A DNA stretch of 64,000 bases from Parapedobacter composti (lineage in GTDB: Bacteria > Bacteroidota > Bacteroidia > Sphingobacteriales > Sphingobacteriaceae). The stretch covers positions 248,001-312,000 of the forward strand of contig NZ_FOLL01000001.1 of the NCBI RefSeq assembly GCF_900112315.1, given 5' to 3'. The notes beneath the pieces were generated by a model. The model made no database searches. It saw nothing but the letters and a program-made list of their open reading frames with translations, and had not been told where the DNA came from. Of this stretch, positions 49,161-59,404 are shown piece after piece; the stretch's first letter is position 1, and each line of letters begins with the position of its first letter. Both the position numbers and the translations under genes were made by a program.

Positions 49161-51785
49161 ATGCGCAGCACGTTTTTCTTGGCTTGTTTCCTGACCTTTT
49201 GCTGTACTGCTGCATCTGCTGCCGATAGGCTTTTATACGATCTTCGTTGTGAGTATCTTACCAATCCGCTCGGAATTGATACAAATACACCGCGTTTTAC
49301 TTGGAGAATGGCCGATGATCGGCAAGGTATCGCCCAACACACATATCGTATAGTGGTAGGCACCGATTCTTCTGCTGTTGCAGAAAGCAGAGGTGAATGC
49401 TGGGATACTGGCGAAGTGATGGCCGACGTAAATCTCGTGGTTTATGAAGGAATTCGGCTAAAACCGTTTACTCGGTATTACTGGAAAATCGAAGCTAAAA
49501 GCACACTGGGCGAGCTATATAGACCAGCGGACATAGCTTTTTTCGAGACAGGAATGATGGATGCCGGGCAATGGCAGGGCGCATGGATTTCGGATAGACA
49601 TGATATCCATTATCGGCCGGCACCCTATTTCCGGAAAACATTCGATGCTCCGAAAAGGATAACGAGTGCGAGAGCCTATATTGCCGTGGCAGGACTCTAT
49701 GAGTTATATTTGAATGGCCAACGCGTGGGCGATCAACGCCTTGATCCGATGTATACCCGGTATGATAGGCGTACACTGTATGTGGCTCACGACGTTACCA
49801 ACCTGGTCAATCAAGGCGCGAATGCAATCGGCGTTATATTGGGCAACGGCTGGTATAACCACCAGGCCCGCGCTGTATGGGATTTTGACAGGGCACCATG
49901 GCGGAACCGGCCGGCATTTTGTTTGGATCTCCGGATTACTTATGAAGATGGAACGGTGGAAACCATCATTTCTGACCGTGATTGGAAAACCAGCGGAGGG
50001 GCAATTACGTCCAATAATATCTACACTGCAGAACACTACGACGGAAGGTTGGAACAGGCGGGCTGGAATACGATCGATTTTGACGATAGTGACTGGCAAG
50101 GCGTAATTTATCGGTCTGCCCCTTCGAAACATGTTGTTGCTCAGGTGCTTCATCCCATTCGTAATGTCGAAGAAATTCGGCCCAAAGAAGTAATCCGCTT
50201 CAATGACTCTACCTATTTGTTTGATTTAGGACGCAATATAGCGGGTGTTAGCAAGCTAACGATATCAGGCCCGGCCGGTACGGAGTTACGGCTCAAACAT
50301 GGTGAGCGTCTTGGTAAAAACGGACGGGTTGATCTGTCGAATATCGATGTGTATTATAGGCCGACGGATAATACCGATCCGTTTCAGACAGATATCGTTA
50401 CGTTAAAAGGCAGAGGGCTGGAGACATTTATGCCCCGTTTCAATTATAAAGGATTCCGGTATGTAGAGGTTACAAGCAGCCAACCGGTCCAACTAGATTC
50501 TACCCACCTGGTGGGATATTTCATGCATAGTGACGTCCCTGCTATCGGACAGATCCGTTCATCCAATCCACTAGTAGACCGCATCGCATGGGCGGCCAAC
50601 AATTCTTACTTATCCAATTTATTTGGTTATCCAACGGACTGTCCGCAACGGGAGAAAAATGGGTGGACGGGTGATGGCCACTTTGCTATTGAAACAGCAC
50701 TTTATAATTTTGACGGCATCACTATATATGAGAAGTGGCTGGCCGACCACCGCGATGAGCAACAGCCCAATGGCGTGTTGCCGGATATCATTCCAACAGG
50801 TGGATGGGGGTACGGAACAGCCAATGGAACAGACTGGACGAGTACCATCGCCATCATACCGTGGAACCTGTACTTGTTTTACGGTGATACTAAACCACTT
50901 TCGGATAACTATGAATCCATCAAACGTTATGTTGACTACGTTACCCGGATCAGTCCTAACGGATTAACAACATGGGGCAGGGGGGATTGGGTTCCTGTTA
51001 AGTCCAGATCGTCTTTGGAGTTAACGTCATCTATTTACTACTATGTTGATGCCGTTATCTTGGCAAAGGCTGCGAAAATACTTGGTAAAACAGCAGATTA
51101 TGATCGTTATGCCGAGTTAGCCACTTTCATCAAGAAGGCAATAAACGACAAGTATTTAAACCCCGAAACAGGCATCTATGCCTCAGGTACACAAACTGAA
51201 CTGAGCATGCCATTGATGTGGGATGTAGTGCCGGATACGCTGGTCAGCAAGGTCGCCGCCCGGCTTGCCAATCGTGTACGCGCAGATGGTAACCACATTG
51301 ACGTCGGCGTCTTGGGAGCCAAAGCACTGCTGAACGCGTTGAGCGAAAATGGATATGCCGATCTGGCCTATCAATTGGCCGCCAACGACACCTATCCCTC
51401 TTGGGGCTGGTGGATTGTAAACGGAGCTACCACGCTGCTGGAGAATTGGGATCTTGAGGCCGAACGAGACATTTCGGACAATCATATGATGTTCGGAGAA
51501 ATCGGGGCTTGGTTTTTTAAGGGACTGGGTGGTATCAAGCCAGACGAAAGCCGGCCGGGCTTTAAACATGTATTGATTGAACCACATTTTGTGGAGGGAT
51601 TAGATGCTTTTGACGCATCGTTTAATGGACCGTATGGTACAATCAAAAGCAGTTGGAAAAAAGAGGGTAAAAAAGTGGCCATTGAAGTCATTATCCCGGC
51701 CAATAGTACAGCTACGTTGTTATTGCCAGACGGAGAGCCGCGTACACTGATGGCCGGCAGCCATCGCCTCGAGTGGAAACGGTAA
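49161..51785 (+). CDS. GH78 alpha-L-rhamnosidase, full-length form
   Basis: An 874-residue inverting glycosidase releasing terminal L-rhamnose, exported by a signal peptide (FFLACFLTFCCTAASA). The order is Ig-like N-terminal domain (about 25-140), Bac_rhamnosid_N-type domain (NGWYNHQARAVW region), a jelly-roll, then the (alpha/alpha)6 barrel. The acidic catalytic motif is DCPQREKNGWTGD near residue 493, and the partner Glu is in GATTLLENWD near 760. The C-terminal beta-domain ends at 874. This is the classic three-acid arrangement, so activity is likely. Confidence 0.93.
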   Translation: MRSTFFLACFLTFCCTAASAADRLLYDLRCEYLTNPLGIDTNTPRFTWRMADDRQGIAQHTYRIVVGTDSSAVAESRGECWDTGEVMADVNLVVYEGIRLKPFTRYYWKIEAKSTLGELYRPADIAFFETGMMDAGQWQGAWISDRHDIHYRPAPYFRKTFDAPKRITSARAYIAVAGLYELYLNGQRVGDQRLDPMYTRYDRRTLYVAHDVTNLVNQGANAIGVILGNGWYNHQARAVWDFDRAPWRNRPAFCLDLRITYEDGTVETIISDRDWKTSGGAITSNNIYTAEHYDGRLEQAGWNTIDFDDSDWQGVIYRSAPSKHVVAQVLHPIRNVEEIRPKEVIRFNDSTYLFDLGRNIAGVSKLTISGPAGTELRLKHGERLGKNGRVDLSNIDVYYRPTDNTDPFQTDIVTLKGRGLETFMPRFNYKGFRYVEVTSSQPVQLDSTHLVGYFMHSDVPAIGQIRSSNPLVDRIAWAANNSYLSNLFGYPTDCPQREKNGWTGDGHFAIETALYNFDGITIYEKWLADHRDEQQPNGVLPDIIPTGGWGYGTANGTDWTSTIAIIPWNLYLFYGDTKPLSDNYESIKRYVDYVTRISPNGLTTWGRGDWVPVKSRSSLELTSSIYYYVDAVILAKAAKILGKTADYDRYAELATFIKKAINDKYLNPETGIYASGTQTELSMPLMWDVVPDTLVSKVAARLANRVRADGNHIDVGVLGAKALLNALSENGYADLAYQLAANDTYPSWGWWIVNGATTLLENWDLEAERDISDNHMMFGEIGAWFFKGLGGIKPDESRPGFKHVLIEPHFVEGLDAFDASFNGPYGTIKSSWKKEGKKVAIEVIIPANSTATLLLPDGEPRTLMAGSHRLEWKR

Positions 51786-51859
51786 GCGTCGGTTACCAAA
51801 GTGAGCACGTCGTCAATGTGGTGGTCTGTGCGCACCGACCACTATATTGCTTTGATGCA

Positions 51860-52087
51860 TTAGCATACCTTGATGGTTTCCATGCTGAGCAGTTTTCCCA
51901 ATTTTTCAATTTTGCTGCTGAGGTGGCCTATACCCACCGCACAATGGTGGGCGGGGCCGTGGCTGTTCCATCCTTTCACGAATGCGCGTGCGCCAATAGG
52001 AAAGCGGTAGCGGCTGTTAGTATTGCCGATTTTGAGGATGGGGCCGGGCACGGATTCGCCTTCGGCAACAAGGAACGCGACGGTCAA
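51860..52087 (-). pseudogene. 3' remnant of a FucI/AraA-like sugar isomerase gene
   Basis: The minus-strand frame encodes about 75 residues matching the C-terminus I recall for Bacteroidota L-fucose/L-arabinose isomerase-family proteins: SRYRFPIGARAFVKGW, NSHGPAHHCAVGIGH and EKLGKLLSMETIKVC before TAA. No start codon or upstream coding part remains; the frame is cut at about 52090, where a remnant of a different gene begins on the other strand. It is a truncated relic without catalytic domain. Confidence 0.6.
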
Positions 52088-52089
52088 AC

Positions 52090-52252
52090 TTGGAGGTCTT
52101 TAGGGCCTTATACGTTTGAAAATAGTGCTGTCAAACAATATTTCGATTTAATAGCCCCAGCTTCGTTCAGGCATTTCCGAATTGAAGTAAAATCCGACTA
52201 TAAAAATGGAACGTTTACCGCCATCGCTGAGATAGGTACTTATAGAAGATAA
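52090..52252 (+). pseudogene. 3' remnant of a discoidin (F5/8 type C)-like domain gene
   Basis: The plus-strand frame ends SAVKQYFDLIAP, ASFRHFRIEVKSDY and FTAIAEIGTYRR, the pattern of a C-terminal discoidin-like carbohydrate-binding domain. Only about 53 residues are preserved. The frame runs open upstream to 51773, but that part is antisense to the isomerase relic. I treat it as a second gene end joined at the same rearrangement point. Confidence 0.45.
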
Positions 52253-52304
52253 TATTAAGCGCTGTACACCTCATCATTTAAAACGGAGTGAGTATGGCAT
52301 AAAC

Positions 52305-52349
52305 CAAAGGGGGTTCTGGAATTCCAAAAAAATCCCGGAACCCCCTTTG
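52305..52349 (+). terminator. Long hairpin before the esterase gene
   Basis: CAAAGGGGGTTCTGG and CCGGAACCCCCTTTG pair over 15 positions (one G-U) with a 15-base loop. The plus-strand tail is AAAATTTTAT, not a pure T tract. It would isolate the esterase gene from the relic. Confidence 0.65.
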
Positions 52350-52382
52350 AAAATTTTATACCTTTAAGCTTTTATTACTTTC

Positions 52383-53489
52383 GTGAAAAAAAGTACAATG
52401 CGGATAAGTTATTGGATATCGATAGTTGTTTGTAAGTTTACGTTAACGAGCGAAGTGCTTGCGCAAGAATCAACATTCTGGAAATATACCGATGCCCGTG
52501 AACTTACCTTAGTTGGAAAAGCTCATTTTGGTGACCATTATTTCCACCGTATAGACACCGCAGCGTTTCCAGCTATTCCGCAAACAGTGAAGCGTCTGCT
52601 TACACATTCGGCAGGATTGGCCCTTAGCTTCAGCACCAACAGTACACGGCTATCGGTAAAGTGGTGTACGAGTGATCGAAAGGCCGGCAATAATATGACC
52701 GCTATTGCACACGAAGGTCTGGATTTGTATATCAAGCGTGATGGCCGGTGGCAATACGCGGGCGTGGCACGACCAGCAACCAATGAATGTAATGAGTTTA
52801 CTTTGGTTCAGAACATGGCTTCCGGCGATAAAGAGTGTTTGTTGTATCTCCCGCTCTATGATGAAACCATATCACTGCACATCGGCGTAACCGAGGGGGC
52901 TACTTTGGCAGCCAGACCCGATCCGTTCCGGAATCGTATCCTGATATACGGGTCAAGTATTGTGCACGGAGCTTCGGCTAGTCGGCCCGGCCTTGCATAC
53001 CCTGCACGGTTATCGCGTGAGACGGGCCACCACTTTATCAATCTGGGAGTAAGTGGTAATGCAAAAATGGAAGCTACTGTTGCGGAAATGATCACGGCTT
53101 TACCGATGGATGCCTTGATATTGGATTGTGTGCCTAATTCATCGCCACAGCAGATTACAGAACGGACTGCCAATCTGGTGAAGACCATTCGCAGTAAACA
53201 TCCTAAAATGCCGATCATCGCCGTTCAGAGTATTGTGCGCGAAAGCGGCAACTTTGATCGCGCAATAGCAGAACGGGTAGCTGCCCAGAATGCTAATTTC
53301 GATAAGGAAATCAGGTTGTTGCAGCATTCGGATCCACATCTTTATCTTATTACCGCTGATGGGCTGTTGGGTGACGATAATGAAGGTACAACAGATGGTA
53401 CGCATCCAAATGACTTAGGTTTTGATCGGATGCTGCAAAAACTTAAACCGGCATTACAAACGATTTTGCGGAAATACGCGATAGAGTAG
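52383..53489 (+). CDS. SGNH/GDSL-family hydrolase (probable carbohydrate esterase), exported
   Basis: An exported 368-residue esterase, or 363 if the start is ATG 52398 rather than GTG 52383; both leave a signal peptide ending VLAQ. The N-terminal domain contains GLDLYIKRDG, the GxDLY module. The SGNH core has the nucleophile in YGSSIVHGAS, then GVSGN, and the Asp/His pair in TTDGTHPNDLG. Neighbouring GH78 genes suggest it removes acyl groups, for example acetyl, from a rhamnosylated glycan. Confidence 0.88.
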   Translation: MKKSTMRISYWISIVVCKFTLTSEVLAQESTFWKYTDARELTLVGKAHFGDHYFHRIDTAAFPAIPQTVKRLLTHSAGLALSFSTNSTRLSVKWCTSDRKAGNNMTAIAHEGLDLYIKRDGRWQYAGVARPATNECNEFTLVQNMASGDKECLLYLPLYDETISLHIGVTEGATLAARPDPFRNRILIYGSSIVHGASASRPGLAYPARLSRETGHHFINLGVSGNAKMEATVAEMITALPMDALILDCVPNSSPQQITERTANLVKTIRSKHPKMPIIAVQSIVRESGNFDRAIAERVAAQNANFDKEIRLLQHSDPHLYLITADGLLGDDNEGTTDGTHPNDLGFDRMLQKLKPALQTILRKYAIE

Positions 53490-53499
53490 TTTTTCAATT

Positions 53500-53880
53500 T
53501 TATAACTCTTCTTCCCGTTCGAGCATCAGGATGGCACTTTGCGGTACGATGAAGTATTTCTCTCCCTGATATTGTATTTCCGTGGAAGCTCCTACGTGAA
53601 AGATAGCTAAATCACCCTCTTTGGCCTGCAATGGGATATATTTTATCTTTTCGTCCTGCGGCTTCCAGGCATCGTCGTCCTCCGCGGGTACCGGCAATAC
53701 ATACCCTGGTCCTGTTTTCATTACGTAACCCCATTGCACTTTCTCTTTTTCCTGCACACCCGGCGGCAGGTAGAGTCCACTGGCTGTACGTTCATTGGGT
53801 ACAGTGGGTTTGATTAATACCCGATCGCCAACAACGATCAATTTTTTTAGCTTGTTGTCTTCAGTCAATTGAATTGTCAT
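53500..53880 (-). CDS. GroES-like co-chaperone family protein
   Basis: A 126-residue protein with a Cpn10-type beta-barrel: VVGDRVLIKPTVPNERTASGLYLPP is the mobile-loop region (GDRVLIKP) and GDLAIFHVG, YFIVPQSAIL the C-terminal strands. It is longer than normal GroES (about 95) by an insertion rich in Asp/Trp/Lys (PAEDDDAWKPQDEK). No groEL lies nearby. It stands opposite to the surrounding glycan genes, so it is probably an unrelated housekeeping insertion. Confidence 0.8.
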   Translation of the reverse strand: MTIQLTEDNKLKKLIVVGDRVLIKPTVPNERTASGLYLPPGVQEKEKVQWGYVMKTGPGYVLPVPAEDDDAWKPQDEKIKYIPLQAKEGDLAIFHVGASTEIQYQGEKYFIVPQSAILMLEREEEL

Positions 53881-54193
53881 AAGAAAAATAGCTTATTGCC
53901 GTTCCACTATGCTGTGCCGCCTGTTTGCTATGGCAGCGTTGAAATTTATATTAGCAAAAGCTATGCAGAATATGGTGCTGTGCCAATATGACATATTGTT
54001 TGCGTCAATCTTTGCCAAACGGCCCATCCCATGATCCGCCAAAGTGATATGGGACAGTGCGGGATGGTTGTTTAATTGGAGCGCATTACTTTTGTTATTG
54101 ACCAATTAGTTTAAAAACGGTTCGTGCGGCGCTTGTCATCGCCCATAAAGATAATACGCAAAGCAAAAGGGCCTAAGGAAGAACCATCCACAA
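53881..54193 (+). other. Intergenic region with candidate promoter for the second GH78 gene
   Basis: This 313-base gap has no gene. An exact -7 box TACTTTTG lies at 54087-54094, leaving a leader of about 95 bases before ATG 54194. I see no terminator or hairpin of note. Confidence 0.4.
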
Positions 54194-56989
54194 ATGAATA
54201 AATTGATCCTGTTATTGATTTTTGTAAATATAGTCGGACAATCACCTGCCAATGCTAAAAAAAGAAGTTCGGTGTACCCCAAGCATCTGCGTTGCGAGTA
54301 CCTCATAAATCCTCGCGGGCTGGATATAATGAAACCGCGGTTCAGCTGGAAACTGGAAGCCACAAACAACCGTGGTTTCGGCCAACGGCAGACCGCATAC
54401 CGGGTATTGGTAGCGTCTGTCGACAAGCTGCTCGCACAGGAGCAGGGCGACATGTGGGATAGCGGTTGGGTAGCATCAGATAATATGCAGCATATTGAAT
54501 ACAGTGGCCGAGATCTGCAATCCGATCGGACGTATTATTGGCAGGTGCAAGTAAAAGATGAGAGTAGTACGGAATCGGCGTGGAGTGAAACAGCAACTTG
54601 GTCCACCGGCTTATTCATGCCCAGCGAATGGCAGGCCAAATGGATAGGCAGCCACGAAGTTTACAATCCTTCCGTCAGCGACAATAATATCAGTGACCCA
54701 TGGTTTAGAAAACTGATAGAACTTCCTGAAAAACCCGGAAAAGCCACATTGTTTGTAGCCTCTGTAGGGTACCATGAATTGTATGTCAACGGTAAGCGGA
54801 TAGGAGACCAAGTATTGACGCCGGCTGTGACGGATCATACAAAACGCGCACGATATGTGGCGTATGATATCGCTCCTGAGCTTCGTAAGGGCACTAACGT
54901 AATAGCGTTATGGCTGGGGACTTCATGGTCTATTTTTCCTGCCTATATTTTACAGGATGGTCGACCGCTCACACCACTTGTGACGGCCCAGGTTGCTGTC
55001 TACAAGGAGCAGTCGCCGAAAAATGGAGCTGTACCGATGGCAACCATATGTACCGATGCTTCGTGGAAGACCCATCCCAGCCCCAATCGGTTGCTTGGCA
55101 AATGGGATTTCGGCAAGATGGGTGGCGAAATCTGGGATGACCGCAACACCGTGCCTGATTGGAATGACTTGACCTGTGATGAAACCTCATGGAAAGCAGC
55201 CACCGTATATGCGATAAAATTACAGCTTTCGGCCCAACCGGTAGAGGCTAACCGGCTGTTCGGTGAAATACGTCCCGTCAGCATCGAAGCAAGACCCGAT
55301 GGTTCGTATCGTGTGGACATGGGAGTAAACTTCGCCGGTTGGATGGAGATGGCGGTTAACGGCAATGAAGGGGATACCATCCGTTTCCAATATTCAGAAC
55401 GGGAGCACGACGATATGACATTTAATCTGTATAGCGCTTATGTTATTGGGCCGGGTAGGAAAGGGGTATTCCGGAACCGATTTAACTATAGTTCGGGCCG
55501 ATGGATCACTATACAGGGGTTAAAGGAAAAGCCCAGAGTGGACGATATAAGAGGCTGGTTGGTGCGGACGGACTACAGTGATGCTAGCCGGTTCGAATGT
55601 TCCGATACGTTGCAGAACTGGATATATGACCGTGTCTTATGGACATTCGAAAACCTTTCTTTGGGTGGGTACATTGTCGACTGCCCTCAGCGTGAGCGTA
55701 TGGGATATGGGGGTGACGCCCATGCAACAAGCGAGACGGGGATGTTCAATTATCAGTTGGGAGCTTTCTATACCAAGTGGATGCAAGACTGGCGTGATGT
55801 TCAGGGCACAGAGTCGATGGTGGGCAATATGTTAGATACGAGCTATGCCCGAAAGGCAGTCGGCAGCGGTAGGTTACTCCAGAATGGCGTGTTGCCCCAT
55901 ACGGCACCGACATATTGGGGTGGGGGAGGTCCAGCCTGGGGCGGTATTGTAGTTACCTTGCCATGGTTCATGTATGAACATTATGGTGACAGGCGGGTGT
56001 TGGCCGATAATTTTGAGCTTATCAGCGGTTGGCTGGATTTTTTAAATTCACATACGCAAGGAGATTTATTGCAGCGGTTCGGCGGACAGTGGGATTTTTT
56101 GGGCGACTGGCTATGGCCGGATGCTACTGCGGAAGGGATGAATAATGATAAGCCCGAGACCTTGTGCCTCAATAATGCATACTATGTATTTAACATGCGC
56201 ACAGCGGCTAAAATAGCCCGGCTGTTGGGAAAGAAAAATGAAGCTAACCGATGGGAAAAGCAGGCAGAGGCTTCAGCCGCAGCAATACATACCCACTTTT
56301 TCAATGCAGCGGATAATTCTTATGCCGACGGTTCTATGGCCAATCTGGCAGCGGCGCTGCTCGCAGAAATACCACCTGCGCCAATTCGTGATGGGGTAAT
56401 GCAGCGGTTGGAAAGAGAAATCCGCGAGGTCCGGAGTGGTCATATTCACGCAGGTATCACCGGCGGTGCATTGCTCTTTAAACTTCTCCGCAACGAAGGT
56501 AGGGATGATCTCATATATGCGATGATGTCTAAAGAGACGTATCCCAGCTGGGGTTATATGAAAGCAAATGGAGCCACGACGATATGGGAGATGTGGGAGA
56601 AAGATCTGCCGGGGCATTCATTACTGCACAGTTCTTATCTTTATCCCGGTGCCTGGTATATTGATGGTCTAGCCGGTATCCGGCGCCATCCCGATTATCC
56701 CGGGTTTCGCCGATTTATTATCCGACCCCCAGCGCAAAACGCAACAGATGTAGTATGGACAACGGCGAACTTCGATTCTCCTTCGGGGCTGATTAAATTG
56801 CGCTGGTCCAGAATGTCCGGGCGGTTGCAGCTGGATATCACAGTGCCGCCGAATACTGTGGCTATACTGCAATTACAACCAGAGGATGCTATCGATATAT
56901 CGAAGTACGGTACCATTAGTGCACTGGGAGAGAAAGACGGTAGGCACTGTTATGAATTGAAACCAGGTCGGTATCTGTTAGGTGATTAA
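54194..56989 (+). CDS. GH78 alpha-L-rhamnosidase, full-length form
   Basis: A 931-residue exported enzyme (signal LILLLIFVNIVGQSPANA) with the full GH78 layout. The Ig-like domain begins LRCEYLINPRGLDIMKPRFSW, followed by an N-terminal carbohydrate domain, a jelly-roll, then the (alpha/alpha)6 barrel. The catalytic motif is DCPQRERMGYGGD near residue 495, and NGATTIWEMWEKD supplies the C-terminal acid. It shares its architecture with the 49-kb gene but is clearly diverged, so a different linkage or aglycone is likely. The next GH78 gene follows after 80 bases. Confidence 0.93.
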   Translation: MNKLILLLIFVNIVGQSPANAKKRSSVYPKHLRCEYLINPRGLDIMKPRFSWKLEATNNRGFGQRQTAYRVLVASVDKLLAQEQGDMWDSGWVASDNMQHIEYSGRDLQSDRTYYWQVQVKDESSTESAWSETATWSTGLFMPSEWQAKWIGSHEVYNPSVSDNNISDPWFRKLIELPEKPGKATLFVASVGYHELYVNGKRIGDQVLTPAVTDHTKRARYVAYDIAPELRKGTNVIALWLGTSWSIFPAYILQDGRPLTPLVTAQVAVYKEQSPKNGAVPMATICTDASWKTHPSPNRLLGKWDFGKMGGEIWDDRNTVPDWNDLTCDETSWKAATVYAIKLQLSAQPVEANRLFGEIRPVSIEARPDGSYRVDMGVNFAGWMEMAVNGNEGDTIRFQYSEREHDDMTFNLYSAYVIGPGRKGVFRNRFNYSSGRWITIQGLKEKPRVDDIRGWLVRTDYSDASRFECSDTLQNWIYDRVLWTFENLSLGGYIVDCPQRERMGYGGDAHATSETGMFNYQLGAFYTKWMQDWRDVQGTESMVGNMLDTSYARKAVGSGRLLQNGVLPHTAPTYWGGGGPAWGGIVVTLPWFMYEHYGDRRVLADNFELISGWLDFLNSHTQGDLLQRFGGQWDFLGDWLWPDATAEGMNNDKPETLCLNNAYYVFNMRTAAKIARLLGKKNEANRWEKQAEASAAAIHTHFFNAADNSYADGSMANLAAALLAEIPPAPIRDGVMQRLEREIREVRSGHIHAGITGGALLFKLLRNEGRDDLIYAMMSKETYPSWGYMKANGATTIWEMWEKDLPGHSLLHSSYLYPGAWYIDGLAGIRRHPDYPGFRRFIIRPPAQNATDVVWTTANFDSPSGLIKLRWSRMSGRLQLDITVPPNTVAILQLQPEDAIDISKYGTISALGEKDGRHCYELKPGRYLLGD

Positions 56990-57069
56990 GCTTTAGAATT
57001 CATGTATGTGAATTGTATAGTCAATAGCTAAAGTTGAACGTTTGTGTTTGTATTTTTATTAACAATTTC

Positions 57070-59325
57070 ATGTACTCAAAACCTGTGAACCTCTCGGGCC
57101 TGTTGTTATTAATAACGGCATCCATTTTAAACGGCCAATCCCTTCAAGTGCAGCATTTGCACGTAGAACACTTGCACCATACGGATCTTTTGGTATACAA
57201 TGGCTACCCTATTGCCGGATATGAAAAAAAAATGGGCCAACGACCTTGGATAACCACAAAGCAACCGGTTCTGGGCTGGCAATTGTCGGATACCCGTTTA
57301 GGTACTGCCCAATCAGCATACCGTATTTTAATATCGCAAAGCAGCGACAGTTTAGCTAAGGATGTGGGGGAGGTATGGGATTCCGGCAAGGTGAAGTCGG
57401 ATGAATCGACCAATATCCGGTATGCGGGCCGGTCGTTAGCGCCGAATACAGCGTATCATTGGAAAGTTATGGTATGGGACGGTGCAGGTACACCTTCAGC
57501 TTGGTCTTCCGTTAGCCGTTTTTGGACGGCAGATACACTGAAAGACTACCAAACCGCCTTTTACCCCTTATTGCGTACGGATGAGTTACCCGTAAAAATG
57601 GTGAAAGTGCACGATACGGTACGGATAGATTTCGGTAAGGCCGCATTCGGGCAGTTGCGGTTGACCATAACATCGCTTGCAGGCAACGACACGGTCATTG
57701 TACGGCTCGGGGAGGCAATTAATTCGGATGGAAGTATCAACCGTAAACCCGGTGGCACCATCCGTTATGCCGAATACCGGGTGCCGCTGATACGTGGACA
57801 TCATACCTACCAATTGCAGTTCCGGCCTGATAAGCGGAATACGGGGCCACAGGCCATAAAAATGCCAGATTATATCGGCGAGGTACTGCCGTTTCGGTAT
57901 GTCGAGATTGGGGGCAGCCATGGCCTGGACGAAGTAGCTGTCGTCCGCTCAACGATTCATTATCCATTTGACGACTTTGCGGCAGATTTCGAAAGCTCGG
58001 ATTCGGTACTTAATGCGGTATGGGAATTGTGTAAATACAGCATCAAGGCCACATCATTTGCGGGCATCTATGTTGATGGCGATCGTGAACGGATCCCTTA
58101 CGAGGCTGATGCTTATATCAACCAGCTTTGCCATTACAGTGTGGATAAGGAATACAGCATGGCACGTCGTTCGCATGAATACCTGCTCCATAACGCGACA
58201 TGGCCCACAGAATGGATTCTCCAATCGGTGCTGATGGCATACAACGATTACCTATACACAGGCGATATCCGTTCGGTTCGTTACCACTATGACGACCTGA
58301 AAGCCAAGCTGCTGCTGCCGCTCCGGGAACGTAATGGACTCATCAGTACAAGGATGGGTAAACAGACCCCGGAACTGATGGAAGCAATCCACTACCGTGG
58401 CGACTCTCTTCGTGACATTGTGGATTGGCCGCATACGGGCGGTTTTGGCATGGTGGGTAATGGAGAAACAGACGGTTTTGTTTTCACAGACTACAATGCT
58501 GTGATTAACGCTTTTCACTATAAAGCGCTGCAGGATATGTCAAAAATGGCACAAGATGCTGGAATGCATGATGATGCTGCATTTTTTTTGAAAAAGGCAG
58601 ACGAAACGTATGTTGCCTTCCAGTCATTGCTGTGGGACAGGAAAGCGGGCGCATACCGCGATGGAATTGACACCGATCACGCATCCCTGCATACCAATAT
58701 GATGGCTATGGCTTTCGGTTTGGTGCCGGAAAAGCATGTCAGCGAAGTAATGGATTTCATTCGCTCGCGAGGGATGGCATGCAGCGTGTATGGTAGCCAA
58801 TTCCTGATGGATGCAGTTTATGAGGGAGGAGATGGAAACTACGGCCTATCGTTACTTGCTTCCCAGAGTGATCGCAGTTGGTACAACATGATTCGGGCAG
58901 GTAGTACCATTACCATGGAGGCCTGGGATAATAAGTACAAGCCTAACCAGGACTGGAACCATGCTTGGGGTGCGGTGCCGGCTAATGCTATTCCGCGGAA
59001 GTTGATGGGAGTTGAACCGGTTGAACCGGGTTGGAAAAGATTTCGGGTGAGACCGCAACTGGGATCCCTCGAATGGGCACGGATTAACATACCGACCATA
59101 AAAGGAACGATAGCCTTATCCTGTCGGCAGGAAGCATCGGCCAGCGTGGTGCAACTGACGGTACCTGTCAATACTGTGGCTAGGGTGGAGTTGCCTGTAG
59201 CCGGCAAGGCGAAACCTAATGTCCAAATTAACGGCAGAACGGTCAGAACCGAAAGAAAAGGAAATTGGATAGCAATGCCAGAGTTGGCGTCCGGCAGCTA
59301 TCAGATTGCGATTATCTATCGTTGA
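57070..59325 (+). CDS. GH78-family enzyme with variant catalytic motif
   Basis: ATG 57070 (MYSKPVNL) gives 751 residues with an export signal; the TTG at 57034 is less likely. It has an Ig-like N-terminal domain (PVLGWQLSDTRLGTAQSAYR), and in the barrel the motif is DGDRERIPYEADAY near residue 335, in place of DCPQRE. The late acidic segment is STITMEAWDNKYKPNQDW. Lengths and motif match the GH78 subgroup lacking one accessory domain. It probably cleaves a different rhamnoside from the two long enzymes. Confidence 0.85.
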   Translation: MYSKPVNLSGLLLLITASILNGQSLQVQHLHVEHLHHTDLLVYNGYPIAGYEKKMGQRPWITTKQPVLGWQLSDTRLGTAQSAYRILISQSSDSLAKDVGEVWDSGKVKSDESTNIRYAGRSLAPNTAYHWKVMVWDGAGTPSAWSSVSRFWTADTLKDYQTAFYPLLRTDELPVKMVKVHDTVRIDFGKAAFGQLRLTITSLAGNDTVIVRLGEAINSDGSINRKPGGTIRYAEYRVPLIRGHHTYQLQFRPDKRNTGPQAIKMPDYIGEVLPFRYVEIGGSHGLDEVAVVRSTIHYPFDDFAADFESSDSVLNAVWELCKYSIKATSFAGIYVDGDRERIPYEADAYINQLCHYSVDKEYSMARRSHEYLLHNATWPTEWILQSVLMAYNDYLYTGDIRSVRYHYDDLKAKLLLPLRERNGLISTRMGKQTPELMEAIHYRGDSLRDIVDWPHTGGFGMVGNGETDGFVFTDYNAVINAFHYKALQDMSKMAQDAGMHDDAAFFLKKADETYVAFQSLLWDRKAGAYRDGIDTDHASLHTNMMAMAFGLVPEKHVSEVMDFIRSRGMACSVYGSQFLMDAVYEGGDGNYGLSLLASQSDRSWYNMIRAGSTITMEAWDNKYKPNQDWNHAWGAVPANAIPRKLMGVEPVEPGWKRFRVRPQLGSLEWARINIPTIKGTIALSCRQEASASVVQLTVPVNTVARVELPVAGKAKPNVQINGRTVRTERKGNWIAMPELASGSYQIAIIYR

Positions 59326-59404
59326 TTGTGTGCTGTGCGTATCCCTTTTTTCGCTAACAACGGGAGCACAGGTAAGCAAAGTATACATTTATAAACCGAA
59401 TTAA

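Noticed and set aside
51815..51843. GTGGTC / GACCAC hairpin after the first GH78 gene as a terminator
   Set aside because: The stem is short and not followed by T residues on either strand.
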